Shown: positions 25,901 to 36,224 of the stretch, piece after piece
How positions within the stretch are numbered: position 1 is the first letter of the stretch
How the letters are laid out: each line of letters opens with the position of its first letter
Translations under genes and position numbers: made by a program
The notes under the pieces: model-generated
Database searches by the model: none
What the model saw: the letters and a program-made list of their open reading frames with translations, nothing else
What the model was told of the DNA's origin: nothing
Origin: Lycorma delicatula
Taxonomy: Eukaryota; Arthropoda; Insecta; Hemiptera; Fulgoridae
NCBI RefSeq assembly: GCF_047948215.1
Contig: NC_134455.1
Coordinates: 292,293,647 to 292,357,646, forward strand
Direction of reading: 5' to 3'
DNA length: 64,000 nt

Positions 25901-26281
25901 TCAATGACGAAATTTTACCATAATTTTGTACATCAAGTACATTACATTTGCTATCGCAAGGAATAATAATAAAAGACTTAAGACAAATAGAAAACACACT
26001 CCATCAATAATAGATTCATTAATTAAATTTTGAAACATTCCATTAGTAATAGATTCGTTAATTAAATTTGGAAACATTCCATCAGTAGTAGATTCGATAA
26101 TTAAATTTGTATGAAAATCAGTACATACTGTTTCTTTTGAAATAATGGAAGGAATTTCAGCAACATCAACTGAATATTTACCTATAATATGTAAAATATA
26201 GAATATAATTTTTAAATTTTTGAATCCACACCGGAAAAAATATTTAATCATTAACATAATTATTCGAAGTAATATATTCAT
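25901..26281 (-). CDS. Unrecognised 126-residue ORF with three 13-residue repeats
   Basis: The frame opens with a hydrophobic stretch (MNILLRIIMLMIKYFF). Residues about 55-95 contain three tandem units of the form NLINESITDGMF, matching a 39-bp DNA repeat (about 25999-26115). A strongly hydrophobic segment (about residues 96-120, CFLFVLSLLLLFLAIANVMY) follows and would span a membrane. I do not recognise the family. The ORF is long for this AT-rich DNA, but a minisatellite without stops lengthens frames by chance, and AT-rich DNA naturally encodes Leu/Ile/Phe runs. There is no splice or promoter evidence, so it is a low-confidence gene call. Confidence 0.25.
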   Translation of the reverse strand: MNILLRIIMLMIKYFFRCGFKNLKIIFYILHIIGKYSVDVAEIPSIISKETVCTDFHTNLIIESTTDGMFPNLINESITNGMFQNLINESIIDGVCFLFVLSLLLLFLAIANVMYLMYKIMVKFRH

Positions 26282-27966
26282 TTAAAAAAAAAAAATCGTC
26301 TAGTTAGCCTGTTTGGAAATATAAACAAAATCTATTAAAAAATAAGTAAATAAACTGAATAAGGATAAAATTGTATTAAATTTAACAAATTATATATTAA
26401 AAAAATTAAATACTTTAAACAGAAATAAGCTTTTAACATAACTTTGTAATCACAGCACTTTGCAAACTTCTGAAATAATCTCAGAAATGATGTGGGATTT
26501 TGGGAAGACAACTACCGGATTTTTTATTCTGTTTAAAATTAAAAATGATAAAATTAATTAATATTAATAAAGAATTTACAAAATTAATTATTAATGAAAG
26601 AAAACATGTGATATTTACCAGTTCTTGATTTTCATATTAATCGACTGTAATAAGACTAACAAAACTTAATTCGGTTTTTATAGTGGACGAAAGTTTTGTA
26701 CGAATAGTGCAGATCTATGTTACAATCGCTGAACCCTGGCTGTATGAAGCAAAGGTTTACTCGAAAACCCTGCGACCTTACGTCGAAGTATGTCGACGTA
26801 TACAACATACTGTAGCCCCCCTTGTTCCTACTCCATTCTCGGGATATATACTAATTGTACCTTCCAATGTTTCTTTTTTTAATGTATAACTGGAACAGGA
26901 CAATTGTAATGAATTCCAAAATATCTTAGGCATTCATGCTAAACAATCAATAAACTATCACAGTTTTGTAAAAGGATTTCAAAGCAAAATCACGTCTTAT
27001 TGGGTCAACAAATCCACGGAGACAAAACGCTTTACAAAGCCCAAACCAGAACTAAGATATTATATCATTGCCTTCAGATTACTGGAATCAATGGTGTACC
27101 TATATATATTTTTTAAGACCGTATTTATATTTGAAAAATAATATTTCAATAACCTCCTTTTTCCATTTATTTTATAACTTAACGCATACACACTACTTAC
27201 AAAAATAAAATAATGGCCTGTTTCTTATATTTACTTGTATATATTTAAATCTACAAATAACTTCATCCTTCCTCCGAAACATTTGAATCGTTGATGATAT
27301 AATACAGTGCAAATTGTTTTAATAGATACAATCATATTTTTAAATATTTTACTGATTTACACTTTTACATCCATAGAAAGTACTGTAAAAAATGTAGCCT
27401 TTTATAAATCACCATTAGGAGGATGAACAACAGTTTTCTCAAGAAAACTTACTCAGGAGGTTACTTATTCGATTGGAAGTTGTTTGTTTGATTGGAAGTT
27501 GTCGCGGTTCTCTATTCGTAGATCTTCCATTCACCCATCAACCTCTTTTTGTTATATTTTTGTCATTTTCTGCGGTAATTTTCCTACAGAACATTACCGG
27601 GTACTTCTTGAGTTCCGGACCCAAGAAGCAACAAGACCCAAGAACCTTCTTGGGTCCTTGTTATGAGTGTGGAAACATCTTAATGATGACATCGATTACA
27701 GACCTATCCGCGAACTCTTATTACCAATTTTTCAACTTGTAAAACCTCTACAACTGGTGTTGAGGTGATTATAAAGTAAAGCCAAATCTCCTAATCCATC
27801 CTAAAAGAATATTTTATTAAGAAATATTAATTAGCAAGCAAGAAGGTACATTGATTTAAATTCCTACAATTATGTATGTATCAGATCAATAGTAAAAAAT
27901 GTGGATTTATCACCCTACCTTTTAGAGTCTGTTGGCTTATAATATTTAATGTATTTTTTCTTCAAA
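26282..27966. other. Mostly non-coding stretch
   Basis: A 68-residue frame at 26683-26889 and overlapping frames at 27473-27742 have no recognisable domain. The interval 26690-27060 is less AT-rich than average but unassigned. A short hairpin is listed separately. Confidence 0.45.
27617..27657. repeat. 12-bp inverted repeat (hairpin)
   Basis: ggacccaagaag (27617-27628) and cttcttgggtcc (27646-27657) are perfect reverse complements separated by 17 bp. A partial third copy (gacccaagaa) sits in the loop. No T-run or other functional context was seen. Confidence 0.85.
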
Positions 27967-28030
27967 TAAATAATTACTTAATAATTACGAAAAACCCACT
28001 GACCAACAATTCTTTTATATATACGTTCAA

Positions 28031-28064
28031 GCGCTTTCAGAATACAATTCCATCATCAGGAACT
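28031..28064 (-). ncRNA. Hammerhead-ribozyme-like core in the left arm
   Basis: On the minus strand: CTGATGA (28059-28053), one unpaired T, a 5-bp stem GGAAT/ATTCT with a 3-base loop, GAAA (28038-28035), then self-complementary GCGC (28034-28031). A possible outer stem pairs AGTTC (just 5' of the core) with GAATT (28012-28008). Hammerhead motifs are an established feature of Penelope-like terminal repeats. The extra base next to stem II, and the lack of a clear cleavage-site UH, mean activity is unproven. Confidence 0.5.
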
Positions 28065-28559
28065 AAATTTTTTTTTATGTTATAATCTTATTAAAACTAC
28101 AACTCCTTCATCATGTAACTTTGTGTATGTAACGTAATATAATATAACAGTGGTCTTCAAATGTTTAAAATTATGTCGGCTTAAGATCCTTCATTATGAA
28201 TGTCTCCACCGTTACGATAAAATGTAATGGGAACGGTATGGTCAACTCATTCTACAGTTATTATTTAGTACTTGCTTATACCGTATATCATTATCAAATC
28301 TTGTTTATTTGTTTATTAATTTATCATTGCTAAAATACATATGGTAATTTTCTAAATTATTGGTAACGTGTATATTATCTGAAAAATCGAGTGTCAATAA
28401 AATTTTCATGGTTGTAGTTGTGGTTGTTATTTATAATATGTTTGGCGAAATCAGAGTTTTCTATTTGATCTTTTTTTATAAAATTCATATGTAAGTTTAC
28501 AATAAATTTAAAGAAATCAAAGATCCCACATGTAAATTAAAAAAAAAAATATCATTCAC

Positions 28560-29290
28560 AACATTAAAAGTAGTAAGCACATTTTAAAGGATGATGATTA
28601 TATCAAACAAAATTTTAAATTAATCAATGCAAAAGCCCCTAATTTTTTTTAATTTAAAATACATAAAATAGGTATGCCAATGAGAATAAACTGCATTAAT
28701 TTCCCCACTTATTTATTAAGTAAAATTCTATCCAAAAATCTTTAAGAACATATTAAATTTGATAATAAATATATTTTAAAGAATGGGTACGAATTAACAG
28801 ATATAATTATTAAAGTAGATATAAACAATACAAGAAATCTATTAACTTTGGACATTAAGGGTGTGTAAACAAACAGCGATACTGAAAAAAGCAACATATG
28901 ATTAAAAATACATTAACAGATTTAAAAATAGATAATAATATAATACAGGGAACAACAAACTTATTAAATTTATGCATCAAATGTAATTATTTTGAATTTA
29001 ATAATAAGTATTATATACAAAAAAAAAGGTCTCACCATCGGTGCTCCACTTTCAGCAATATTGGCCAATATATTCATAAATGATTTAGAAAGCAATAATT
29101 TAAACAGCATTATTTAAAAAATATAAAATTTTACTGTATAAAAGATAGTTAATGACATTTTAATTATTTATAACCAGCAATGCAAGGATGATGAAAATAA
29201 AATATTAAATGAAATGAATTCGTTAAATAATAATATTAAGTTTACCTTAACTGAGGAAAATAATAATAGTATAGATTTTATAGTATAAAA
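28560..29290 (+). pseudogene. Penelope-like reverse transcriptase, degenerate
   Basis: The plus strand in shifting frames gives, in order: a finger region (APNFF, then KIHKIGMPMRINCINFPTYL, matching the family's PKIH...PIRP...SPTY block); NTRNLLTLDIKGV, corresponding to the first catalytic Asp block; a helical stretch (NTLTDLKIDNNIIQGTTNLL) at 28904 onward; GLTIGAPLSAILANIF (29028-29075), the family's G-x-PMGSPLSP-type motif; and IVNDILIIYN (29145-29174) at the YVDD position, where Tyr and one Asp are replaced. The tail reads KFTLTEENNNSIDF and YRKPTKTNTIIHYES. The enzyme would copy element RNA into DNA. Stops, a frameshift in the A-run at about 29020 and the altered YVDD box show it is dead. 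Confidence 0.82.
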
Positions 29291-29689
29291 AATAAATAAA
29301 AAACAAATTAAATACTGACATTTTTAGGAAGCCCACCAAGCAAAATACAATAATACATTACGAATCTATTCATCCTTATAACCAAAAAGTGGCCACTTTT
29401 AACCTCTTGATATGTAGAGCCTTAAAATATGATATATAGAATAAAAAAACGAAATAAATAATTTCAAATACATCGCCATAAATAACGGATATAATAAAAA
29501 TGTAATAGATAAATTACTAAATGGAATAAAATACAAAATTTACATAAAACATAACATAAAATTAACTTATGACATTATCTATACTAAAATCGTGTATAAC
29601 ATAAATTATAGGAATTTCAATAAAATATTAAAATTATTTGGTTTAAAATCCGCTTATGTAACAAATAATAAAAAATATAAATAATATAG

Positions 29690-29945
29690 ATTCATCTAAT
29701 AAATGAAAAACGGTAATAACATTAATTTAGATGGACAGGGCGTGTATAGTTTAAAATGTGCAGATTGCGAATTAAAATATATTGGCAAAACCAATCGGTC
29801 ATTCTCTGTTAGAATACGAGAATATATGAATTTTATAAAAAAAAAGAACAAATAGAAAAATCTAATTTCGATAAACATATTATAAATAACAACCTTAACT
29901 ACAACCCTGAAAATTTTATTGACACTCGATTTTTCAAATAATATA
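29690..29945 (+). pseudogene. GIY-YIG endonuclease domain remnant of the Penelope-like element
   Basis: From about 29733 the plus strand reads GVYSLKCADCELKYIGKTN, then RSFSVRIREY. This is a GIY-YIG module: the G-V-Y and Y-I-G signatures, the Cys pair typical of the Penelope-associated subtype, and the conserved Arg in the RIRE segment. It continues, after a frameshift in an A-run near 29838, as EKSNFDKHIINNN ... ENFID. In Penelope-like elements this domain nicks target DNA downstream of the RT, and its position here about 450 bp after the RT fits. The overlapping minus-strand 86-residue frame is a shadow. Confidence 0.8.
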
Positions 29946-30254
29946 CACGTTACCAATAATTTAGAAAAGTATCATATATATTTTAACAATGATAAATTAA
30001 TAAACGAACAAACAAGATATGATAATGATATACTGTATAAGCAAGTATTTAATAATAACTATACAGTGAGTTGATCATACCGTTCCCATTACATTTTACC
30101 ATAACGGTGGAGACATTCATAATGACAGGATCTTAAGTCGACATAATTTTAAATTATGATGACCACTGTCTGTTATATTTTATTACGTTACATAAACAAA
30201 TTTACATGACAAAGGAATTTTAGTTTAAATAAGATTAAAACATAAAACAAAATA

Positions 30255-30316
30255 TTTAATTCCTGATGATGGAATTTTAGTCAGAAAGCGCTTGAACGCA
30301 TATATAAAAGAATTGT
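30255..30316 (+). ncRNA. Hammerhead-ribozyme-like core in the right arm
   Basis: CTGATGA (30263-30269), GAAA (30284-30287) and GCGC (30288-30291) are kept, with an outer stem AATTC (30258-30262) / GAATT (30310-30314). Stem II is degraded here (ggaatttt versus agtca), unlike the left-arm copy. Confidence 0.45.
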
Positions 30317-30346
30317 TGGTAAGTGGGTTTTTTAATTATTAATTAT

Positions 30347-30486
30347 ATAATCATACCAACGGGCCATGTTTGGTAAACTTATTATAAATAATTACTTGCA
30401 GTTACAAGAAATTAAATTTTATGAACTGTTCACAGAAATAAATGGAAGAGTAAATAGGCACATATGATAAATATATTTAAATATCT
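30347..30486. other. Spacer between two mobile elements
   Basis: AT-rich DNA with no recognised feature, between the Penelope-like element and the TIR element. Confidence 0.5.
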
Positions 30487-31620
30487 AGGGCGTTTCTTTT
30501 TAATCGCCGCAGCCTATTTTCTCGTAAACTACGCACCAATACAAATAAAATGACCTAAACAAAAGTTACTCAAATTGGACTGAGAGACCTCACGGTGACC
30601 TTGGATTTGACCTTGAACTTGACTTTTACCGTTATAACAAGGTTGACACGATTTTTTCAAACTGAATGATCTATTTTTGATCCAATCTATGAAAACAGCT
30701 AAATATTTTACATTAAAATATGTGGTCACAATATGAAACCTTTTTTTCAGGGTGTTTCATTTTAATCGTCCCAAGCGATTTTCTCGTGAACTACGCACAA
30801 TACAAAAAAATGACCTAAACAAAATTTACTCAGATTGGAGAGGAACACCTCATGGTGACCTTGTGTTTGATCTTGAACTTGACGGGACCATTTGTCGTCC
30901 TGATATTATCGAGTCGACACTTGATTTCAGTGTTAATTGGAAAATCCGGGCCGATTGGTAGATAGTAGAAAGTTTTATTAAATATTTGGCGAAGGATAGC
31001 ATCGCTGAGGGGGTGTGATATTGGGGTTGGACTTTCCGTCCGGTTTTATTGTTATTTTGTTTTACGATTTGTTAAGCTGTTGTTTTTTTTTGTTTGATTA
31101 TAGATTTATTTGTTTTTGTTAGTTATGTTTTACGTTACTGTTATGTTACATTATTTATTTTTATTGTTATGTTTTGTTAGTGTTTTTATGTTGAGTTTTA
31201 TGATTTGTTGTGTGTTGAACTCATTTTTACTCTTCGGGTAGGTAGGGTTCAGTTTCTTTGTTCTTAGAAAGTCATTGAGTCTTGTTTGACATCTAGCTAA
31301 TACACTTGGCTAGATATGTTTTGTTTTGAGTTTATGTTAGTAGAGCATCGACGGGAATGTCACTTGTGGCATTCGCATCGGTGGCATCCTGGCTGAGACT
31401 TGACTGAAATATCTCATTGCCGAAGACTGAAGATGAGCTCCGGTAAAGCCCTTAAGATCTAGGTACGGAGGGGGTAGTGTGTCGACCGAAACTGTCACGT
31501 GGAGGGTGTCTTCCCCTGTGGGGTCAAGATCTCCCCCTTCAGTCACTGTTATTTTGTTTTAGTCATTTTTTTGTATTGTGCGTATTTTACGACTTTTCTG
31601 GGACGATTAAAATGAAACAT
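30487..31620. mobile_element. Element with 262-bp tandem units and 20-bp inverted ends
   Basis: Unit 1 starts at 30487 (agggcgtttctttttaatcg) and unit 2 at 30749 (agggtgtttcattttaatcg). They match over about 135 bp, including 'cctaaacaaaa' and a 'gaccttg...ttgaacttgac' stretch, giving a period of 262 bp. tgtttcattttaatcgtccc (30753-30772) has a perfect 20-bp reverse complement at 31600-31619. The interior from about 31000 to 31590 is unlike the rest: a T/G-rich stretch, then a GC-richer block at 31330-31550 (about 'gtggcattcgcatcggtggc'). It may be a second insertion. Short frames at 30529-30729, 30752-30961, 31337-31546 and 31477-31689 have no recognisable domain. No transposase is visible, so it is probably a non-autonomous DNA transposon. 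Confidence 0.7.
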
Positions 31621-31639
31621 TATATATATATATTATATA

Positions 31640-31680
<41 letters not shown>

Positions 31681-31718
31681 TTTGTCTGAATGTGTGTGTG
31701 TATATATATATATATATA
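31619..31718. repeat. Compound (TA)n/(CA)n/(TG)n microsatellite, near-palindromic
   Basis: TA units, then acacacac, a short spacer (tttgtctgaa), tgtgtgtgtg and TA units again, so the block could fold on itself. It starts at the right inverted end of the preceding element. Confidence 0.9.
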
Positions 31719-32634
31719 CGTGAAATAATAATGATTTATTAGAATAAAACATGAGATGTGTTTATTAAAAATACTTATGGAAGGAAATTGCAGTATTATA
31801 ACCTTTTAATAAAAGATATCACAAAAATAACTTATTAAATTTAACGAATTTAATTTAAATATTTTAATTTTAAAATAATGAGAAAAAATAAATAAAATGG
31901 AAAATATTAAGCAATCTTCATGCCAGTATTTAACTTTAATTAATAATTGAAAAATTATTAAGTTAAATATCATTTATTATTTAATAAAACAAACTTAGTC
32001 CTTGAAGGTATTGGTAAAAAAGGCTGCACCAGATCTTTATTAAGAAAAGAATAGAGGTCGACCGCAAATCCCACGAAACATTCTTTTGTAACTATAAATC
32101 GCATGATAATAGCCTGAACGATAAATTATAGGCAGCTATTTTATCTTAAATACTTAAAAACTAATTGTAATAAACAAAATCACATCCTCCAAAATAATAT
32201 AAAAAGTATAATGATTTTTTTTTTATAATATAATAAAAAAAGGAAGACTGATAGACGACACCTGTCATTACTTTAAACACTAGTCGTTATTTTAATGAAT
32301 TCTTTCATTTAAAACGTTTCTCTTATATTATGTTGAATTATAAAAAGGTATTTAATTTTTTTTTAAGTAGATGTATTTTTTATTTCAACAAGGACATTAT
32401 CTATGATTATTATAGTATATTTGTGAATGTAAATGTAGAGAAACTTTTCATCTGTTACGAATTCATGAGTTTTTAATAAGTAAGAAGCGTTTTCCTTCAT
32501 TATTCATTCATGATACATTATTATAATTTCTTAATGATGAAATAAATGGATTTTTAAAATTTCCTGTCACCATTTTATTTTCAAATACATAATTATTTAT
32601 AAAATTATTTCTGAAAGTTCTGAAAGTCAATGAT

Positions 32635-32677
<43 letters not shown>

Positions 32678-32731
32678 CTTACACACACCAATGTTTTATT
32701 ATTATTTTTGCGTTGCATCAGTTACTAAATT
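31719..32731. other. AT-rich non-coding stretch with a (TA)n run
   Basis: No gene was recognised. A (TA)n microsatellite of about 18 units lies at 32639-32675. Confidence 0.6.
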
Positions 32732-33265
32732 ATGTATAAGAAATGTAAGGAACATGGAATTAAAATAAGCACAAAGAACAGTAATACTATGATTATACAA
32801 AATAAGAATAAAGTGATAAAAATAAAAATAAGAGAGCAAGAAATAGAACTCATGAAAAAAAATCAATTTTAAAAAATCTATATAAACGGTAAAAATCAGA
32901 GGATAAGGTTTGTGTTTTTTCTAGCGTGTGACGCTATATTGACTCTAAGGGAAGAAGATAAAATAAAGACAAGACACGCTAGAAATGTGGAAAAGAATGA
33001 AGATAAAATGGATAGATAAAATGAAAAATGAAGTAGCAAGCAGAGTTGGAGAACAGATAAAAATAAATATAATAATAAAGAACAGAGAATTGATTGGGCT
33101 AAACAGAAAATGTACACTACTAAAGAAGATTTTAAAAGAATAGGAAAGAATACAAGGAAGAGGAATGAAAAACTTTCGACCAACTGATGTTAAGATGGAA
33201 AAGAACTTTGGGAAAACAAAAAAGGATGGAAACCTGCCAGACGGTAGGACACTCATCAACTTCTA
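32732..33265 (+). pseudogene. Non-LTR retrotransposon RT tail, degenerate
   Basis: Two frames combine. From ATG 32732 the strand reads MYKKCKEHGIKISTKNSNTM, then IKIKIREQEIELMKKNQF, which matches the region after the catalytic core where insect LINE RTs have ...EYGMKIN..KTK..V(M)....IKINGEEIEQV. From about 32975 it reads LEMWKRMKIKWIDKMKNEVA, SRVGEQ, then RELIGLNRKCTLLKKILKE (stop) RIQGRGMKNFRP. That is the usual C-terminal tail (a W-x-x-x-x...WIGH...G-R-R-x-R-G-R-type region) with the His lost. The connecting palm/thumb segment is deleted and the block is frameshifted. The clade is not certain (RTE-, R4- or CR1-like). Overlapping minus-strand frames (32896-33259) are Ser/Phe-rich shadows of the purine-rich strand. 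Confidence 0.6.
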
Positions 33266-34116
33266 AGGTAATTAGTGTCTACGGGAAGGTCGACTCGTAC
33301 AAATTAAATATAAACCTAGTCGGGAATCGTATTCGGAAACTTTGGTTTGACAGTTAACCCATACTATAGTTTGTCCTACCGAAGGATTATTGTTATTAGT
33401 GTTAAGTTTTTTCTTCCTACTTATTATTTTAATGGTTTATTGCTTAAAAGGCCGAATTTTTTACTAAGTCTACAAAATTCTTTATTTATAATTTAGATTA
33501 TTAGAATCACCGATCATATGTAATTAAACAAAAAAAATCACATTTAATTATTTTGTATATAACAAATAATTTATACGTAGGCCTGTGTAACAAGGGAAAG
33601 AAAATTTTCATATGAATGATCCCTTTTTTAATTGTTTATATTTACTTTTTTCCACATTATATTATCTTTTTTATCGTGTTGTTCTATGTTATTATTATAT
33701 TTCAACATGAACTTCTGGTCTGTTTCATGGGTAATATTTTAACAACACTTTTGTACGCTTCTATAGGTCTATTGTTTTGTGTGTTACGTTTTATTTTTAT
33801 TATTTTGAAAATAAAGAATAACTGTTAAAAAAATTAAACATTGTTTTTTTATTTAAAAAATAAAAATAAAAAAAAGTTATTTTTCTTCCAGTAAAAAATG
33901 GGCTGTACTGTTAGAGGGAAAAACAATGTATTTTATATTTCACATAAAAGTAAATAAATAATTGCAATCTTTCATCCTGGATGAAAAAATCTACAATATT
34001 CAAACAGTGTAAATTAGAAACATTTCTGGCTGAAGTATTCTAAATATATATTCTTTTAATAGTTTTACAAGTTTTTTTCTTTTTAAATAAGTAAAAATAT
34101 AAATAAAACACACACG

Positions 34117-34169
<53 letters not shown>

Positions 34170-34880
34170 AATTAGATCATCACTCTTACGATTATAGTGT
34201 CGTAACAAATTAACAGAATAAGATACATTAAATAAACAATAGAAGAAAGTATAAAATAAATAGAAAAAATATAATTTATAAAATAATTCGAAAAGGGAGG
34301 TTTTGTGTAAATAAGTTATTACTTATAGTGTAATTATTTTTTTTAGCTTACTTTTAAAGACATTTAATGAATCACAGAAATCATTGGAGGAATACTGTAT
34401 GATAAAAAGTTTAACTTCATAACATAAATTTTCCTGAGTAACAACTTATTCAATATTTTGGATAGGACCAAGAAAACCTTTTTGTTAAAATTCCGTCCTT
34501 ATAACTCTTCAGACTATTCTGTTCCCTATTACCTCTTATTTGGAGAAATATTGCTGATTCAAAATAATTGCTTGGATGATATAATTTTAAACTTCATTAA
34601 CTAAGGACGTGATTATCTACGTATTCTCTTAATAATGGATAAGGTTTTTATCTTATTTCTATTCATTTCTGTTCACCTTATTTCACTATTTAGGAGAAAA
34701 CCAAAATTTTTTTCTAATTAAAAGATTCTAAAAAAATATTTCTACTGCTAGATGGTACCATTATTAGTTAAGTATAAGATGTTAATAATCTTATATAATA
34801 AAAAATAATTCTGTAATTAAGAACTTTTCCGTTAAACGATTGCTAAAAAGTTAATTTACTTTAAAGAAAAAACTGATGTG
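33266..34880. other. AT-rich non-coding stretch
   Basis: A 70-residue hydrophobic frame (33616-33828) has no recognisable domain. A (CA)n-(TA)n microsatellite lies at about 34108-34167. Confidence 0.55.
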
Positions 34881-36125
34881 GACACCACATGACTTCTTTA
34901 TACGCCTATTAAAATACATATATTCTTTTTTTTTTAAGTGAAAGTACATAAAATTTGACAACAAATAAACGAAATGATGTTCAACTGCGACTTAGGACAA
35001 TGATGTCCGACAATATCAGAGGAGTAATGAACTAAAAGATAAATAGATAGATTTTTAATTATTATTATTTTTTTCTAATTGATAGATTTTTTGTAACTTA
35101 TTAAAGATCGGGCATGTATGCCTCAGTGTATATGTTGTTCTTGTGAGTGTGTATTTTTCAGTCACTCTGTAGTTAACTTTAATGTAGATAAAATTAAAGA
35201 GAAATTCCAGAATAATTAAATAAAATTAAACTAGAAAATCCAAAAATAGTACGATTCTAAATTATAATTTTGAATTAATAATTAATTAATAGTCAGATGT
35301 CTCACCAAATCTATTACATATATACGTAGTGCTGCTTATTAAATTACATATACACATTTAAAAAAAAAAACATAAGATTTTATTTCACTCACTAATAACT
35401 TCGAATTTTATTTCATATTTTTTTTTTTGTTATTGAATTATTTATTGTAAAAATTCTTTTACATTCACGGATTAATAATTATTAATAAATCAATATATTT
35501 AAATTTAAAAAAAATTAATTAAAAAAAACTTAAAAAAAGAAAGGAGATAAAGTCTGATTCAGACCGATGTACCTTCCCTTGTAAGATTCAAATATTTCAT
35601 GCCCCTACGAGGGGCTAGTCAGGGAGGGCTGGCTGCTGCCACGACACCCTGACTGAGGGTGACTGAGGTGACAGTGATGTTTAATTGCCGGACTGGTTGC
35701 CTTGGGGGTTTCCAACCGAAAGAATAAAAATAAAATTTCATAAATATTTTAGTTGGCGATAACTCTGGAACCAGTGAAAATACTTCATATATCGTTGAAA
35801 AGCTCTCAATGAGGGCTTATTGTTACAATTAAGAAAAAGTGCAAAATCCAAATTTGTTGGATTTTGGGCTTTTTTGAACACTTTTGGTTCATTGCAATCA
35901 AAAGAGGAGATACACAATTAAATGATACAACAGTCCTAAATCCGAAATTTCTACATCGTAGGGCTAATCGCTTCTGAGTTATGTGAGATACATACGTACG
36001 TACAGACGTCACGCCGAAACTAGTCAAAATGGATTCAGGGATGCTGAAAATGGATATTTCGGTTGAAATCAGAAAACCGAAATTTTTCGCGATTACAATA
36101 CTTCCTTTACTTATTACAAGGAAGT
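34881..36125. repeat. Repeat family R1, copy D (long form, with nested insert)
   Basis: The left end is acttctttatacg (34892-34904) after 'gatgtggacaccacatg'. The right end is attacaaggaagt (36113-36125). It contains the long leader shared with copy C ('gggcatgtatgcctcagtgt' at about 35110) and the standard core ('cgataactctggaacc' near 35757). A GC-rich insert interrupts the core at about 35600. The 73-residue minus-strand frame at 35806-36027 is inside the repeat and is not a gene. Confidence 0.78.
35598..35741. mobile_element. Short GC-rich insertion inside R1 copy D
   Basis: About 135 bp with a composition unlike anything nearby: it starts 'gcccctacgaggggctagtc', contains 'ctgactgagggtgactgagg', and ends in an A-rich tail (aaagaataaaaataaa). 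R1 copies A-C lack it at this point. Candidate target duplications are aaatattt or atttcat; the exact ends are ambiguous by a few bases because the host sequence itself repeats these words. The A-rich tail suggests retroposition (a SINE-like or truncated retroelement piece). Confidence 0.6.
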
Positions 36126-36224
36126 AAAAGTATTACTTAAGTTACTATTATTATTTTTTTTTAATGACAGATTAATCCTTTTAAAAATCTTTCTAATTCC
36201 AAATTAGAAAACCAACAGCTTGTT

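Larger units (their letters stand above)
27968..30346 (+). mobile_element. Penelope-like retroelement with inverted terminal copies
   Basis: Two long arms are near-inverse copies of each other: left about 27968-28497 and right about 29815-30346, roughly 530 bp each. Between and into them run reverse-transcriptase and GIY-YIG nuclease remnants on the plus strand. The left arm is an inverted partial copy of the 3' part, including the nuclease C-terminus and the untranslated end. This arrangement is known for Penelope-like elements, whose pLTRs occur in direct or inverted orientation. Both arms carry a hammerhead-like core followed by gcgcttgaacg. Coding parts are frameshifted, so the copy is dead. 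Flanking target duplications were not resolved. Confidence 0.85.

Noticed and set aside
27473..27742. 89- and 60-residue overlapping ORFs
   Set aside because: No recognisable domain, overlapping frames, and an internal hairpin repeat; probably chance.
32896..33259. Overlapping 95- and 104-residue minus-strand Ser/Phe-rich ORFs
   Set aside because: Shadows of the purine-rich plus strand that carries the LINE RT remnant.
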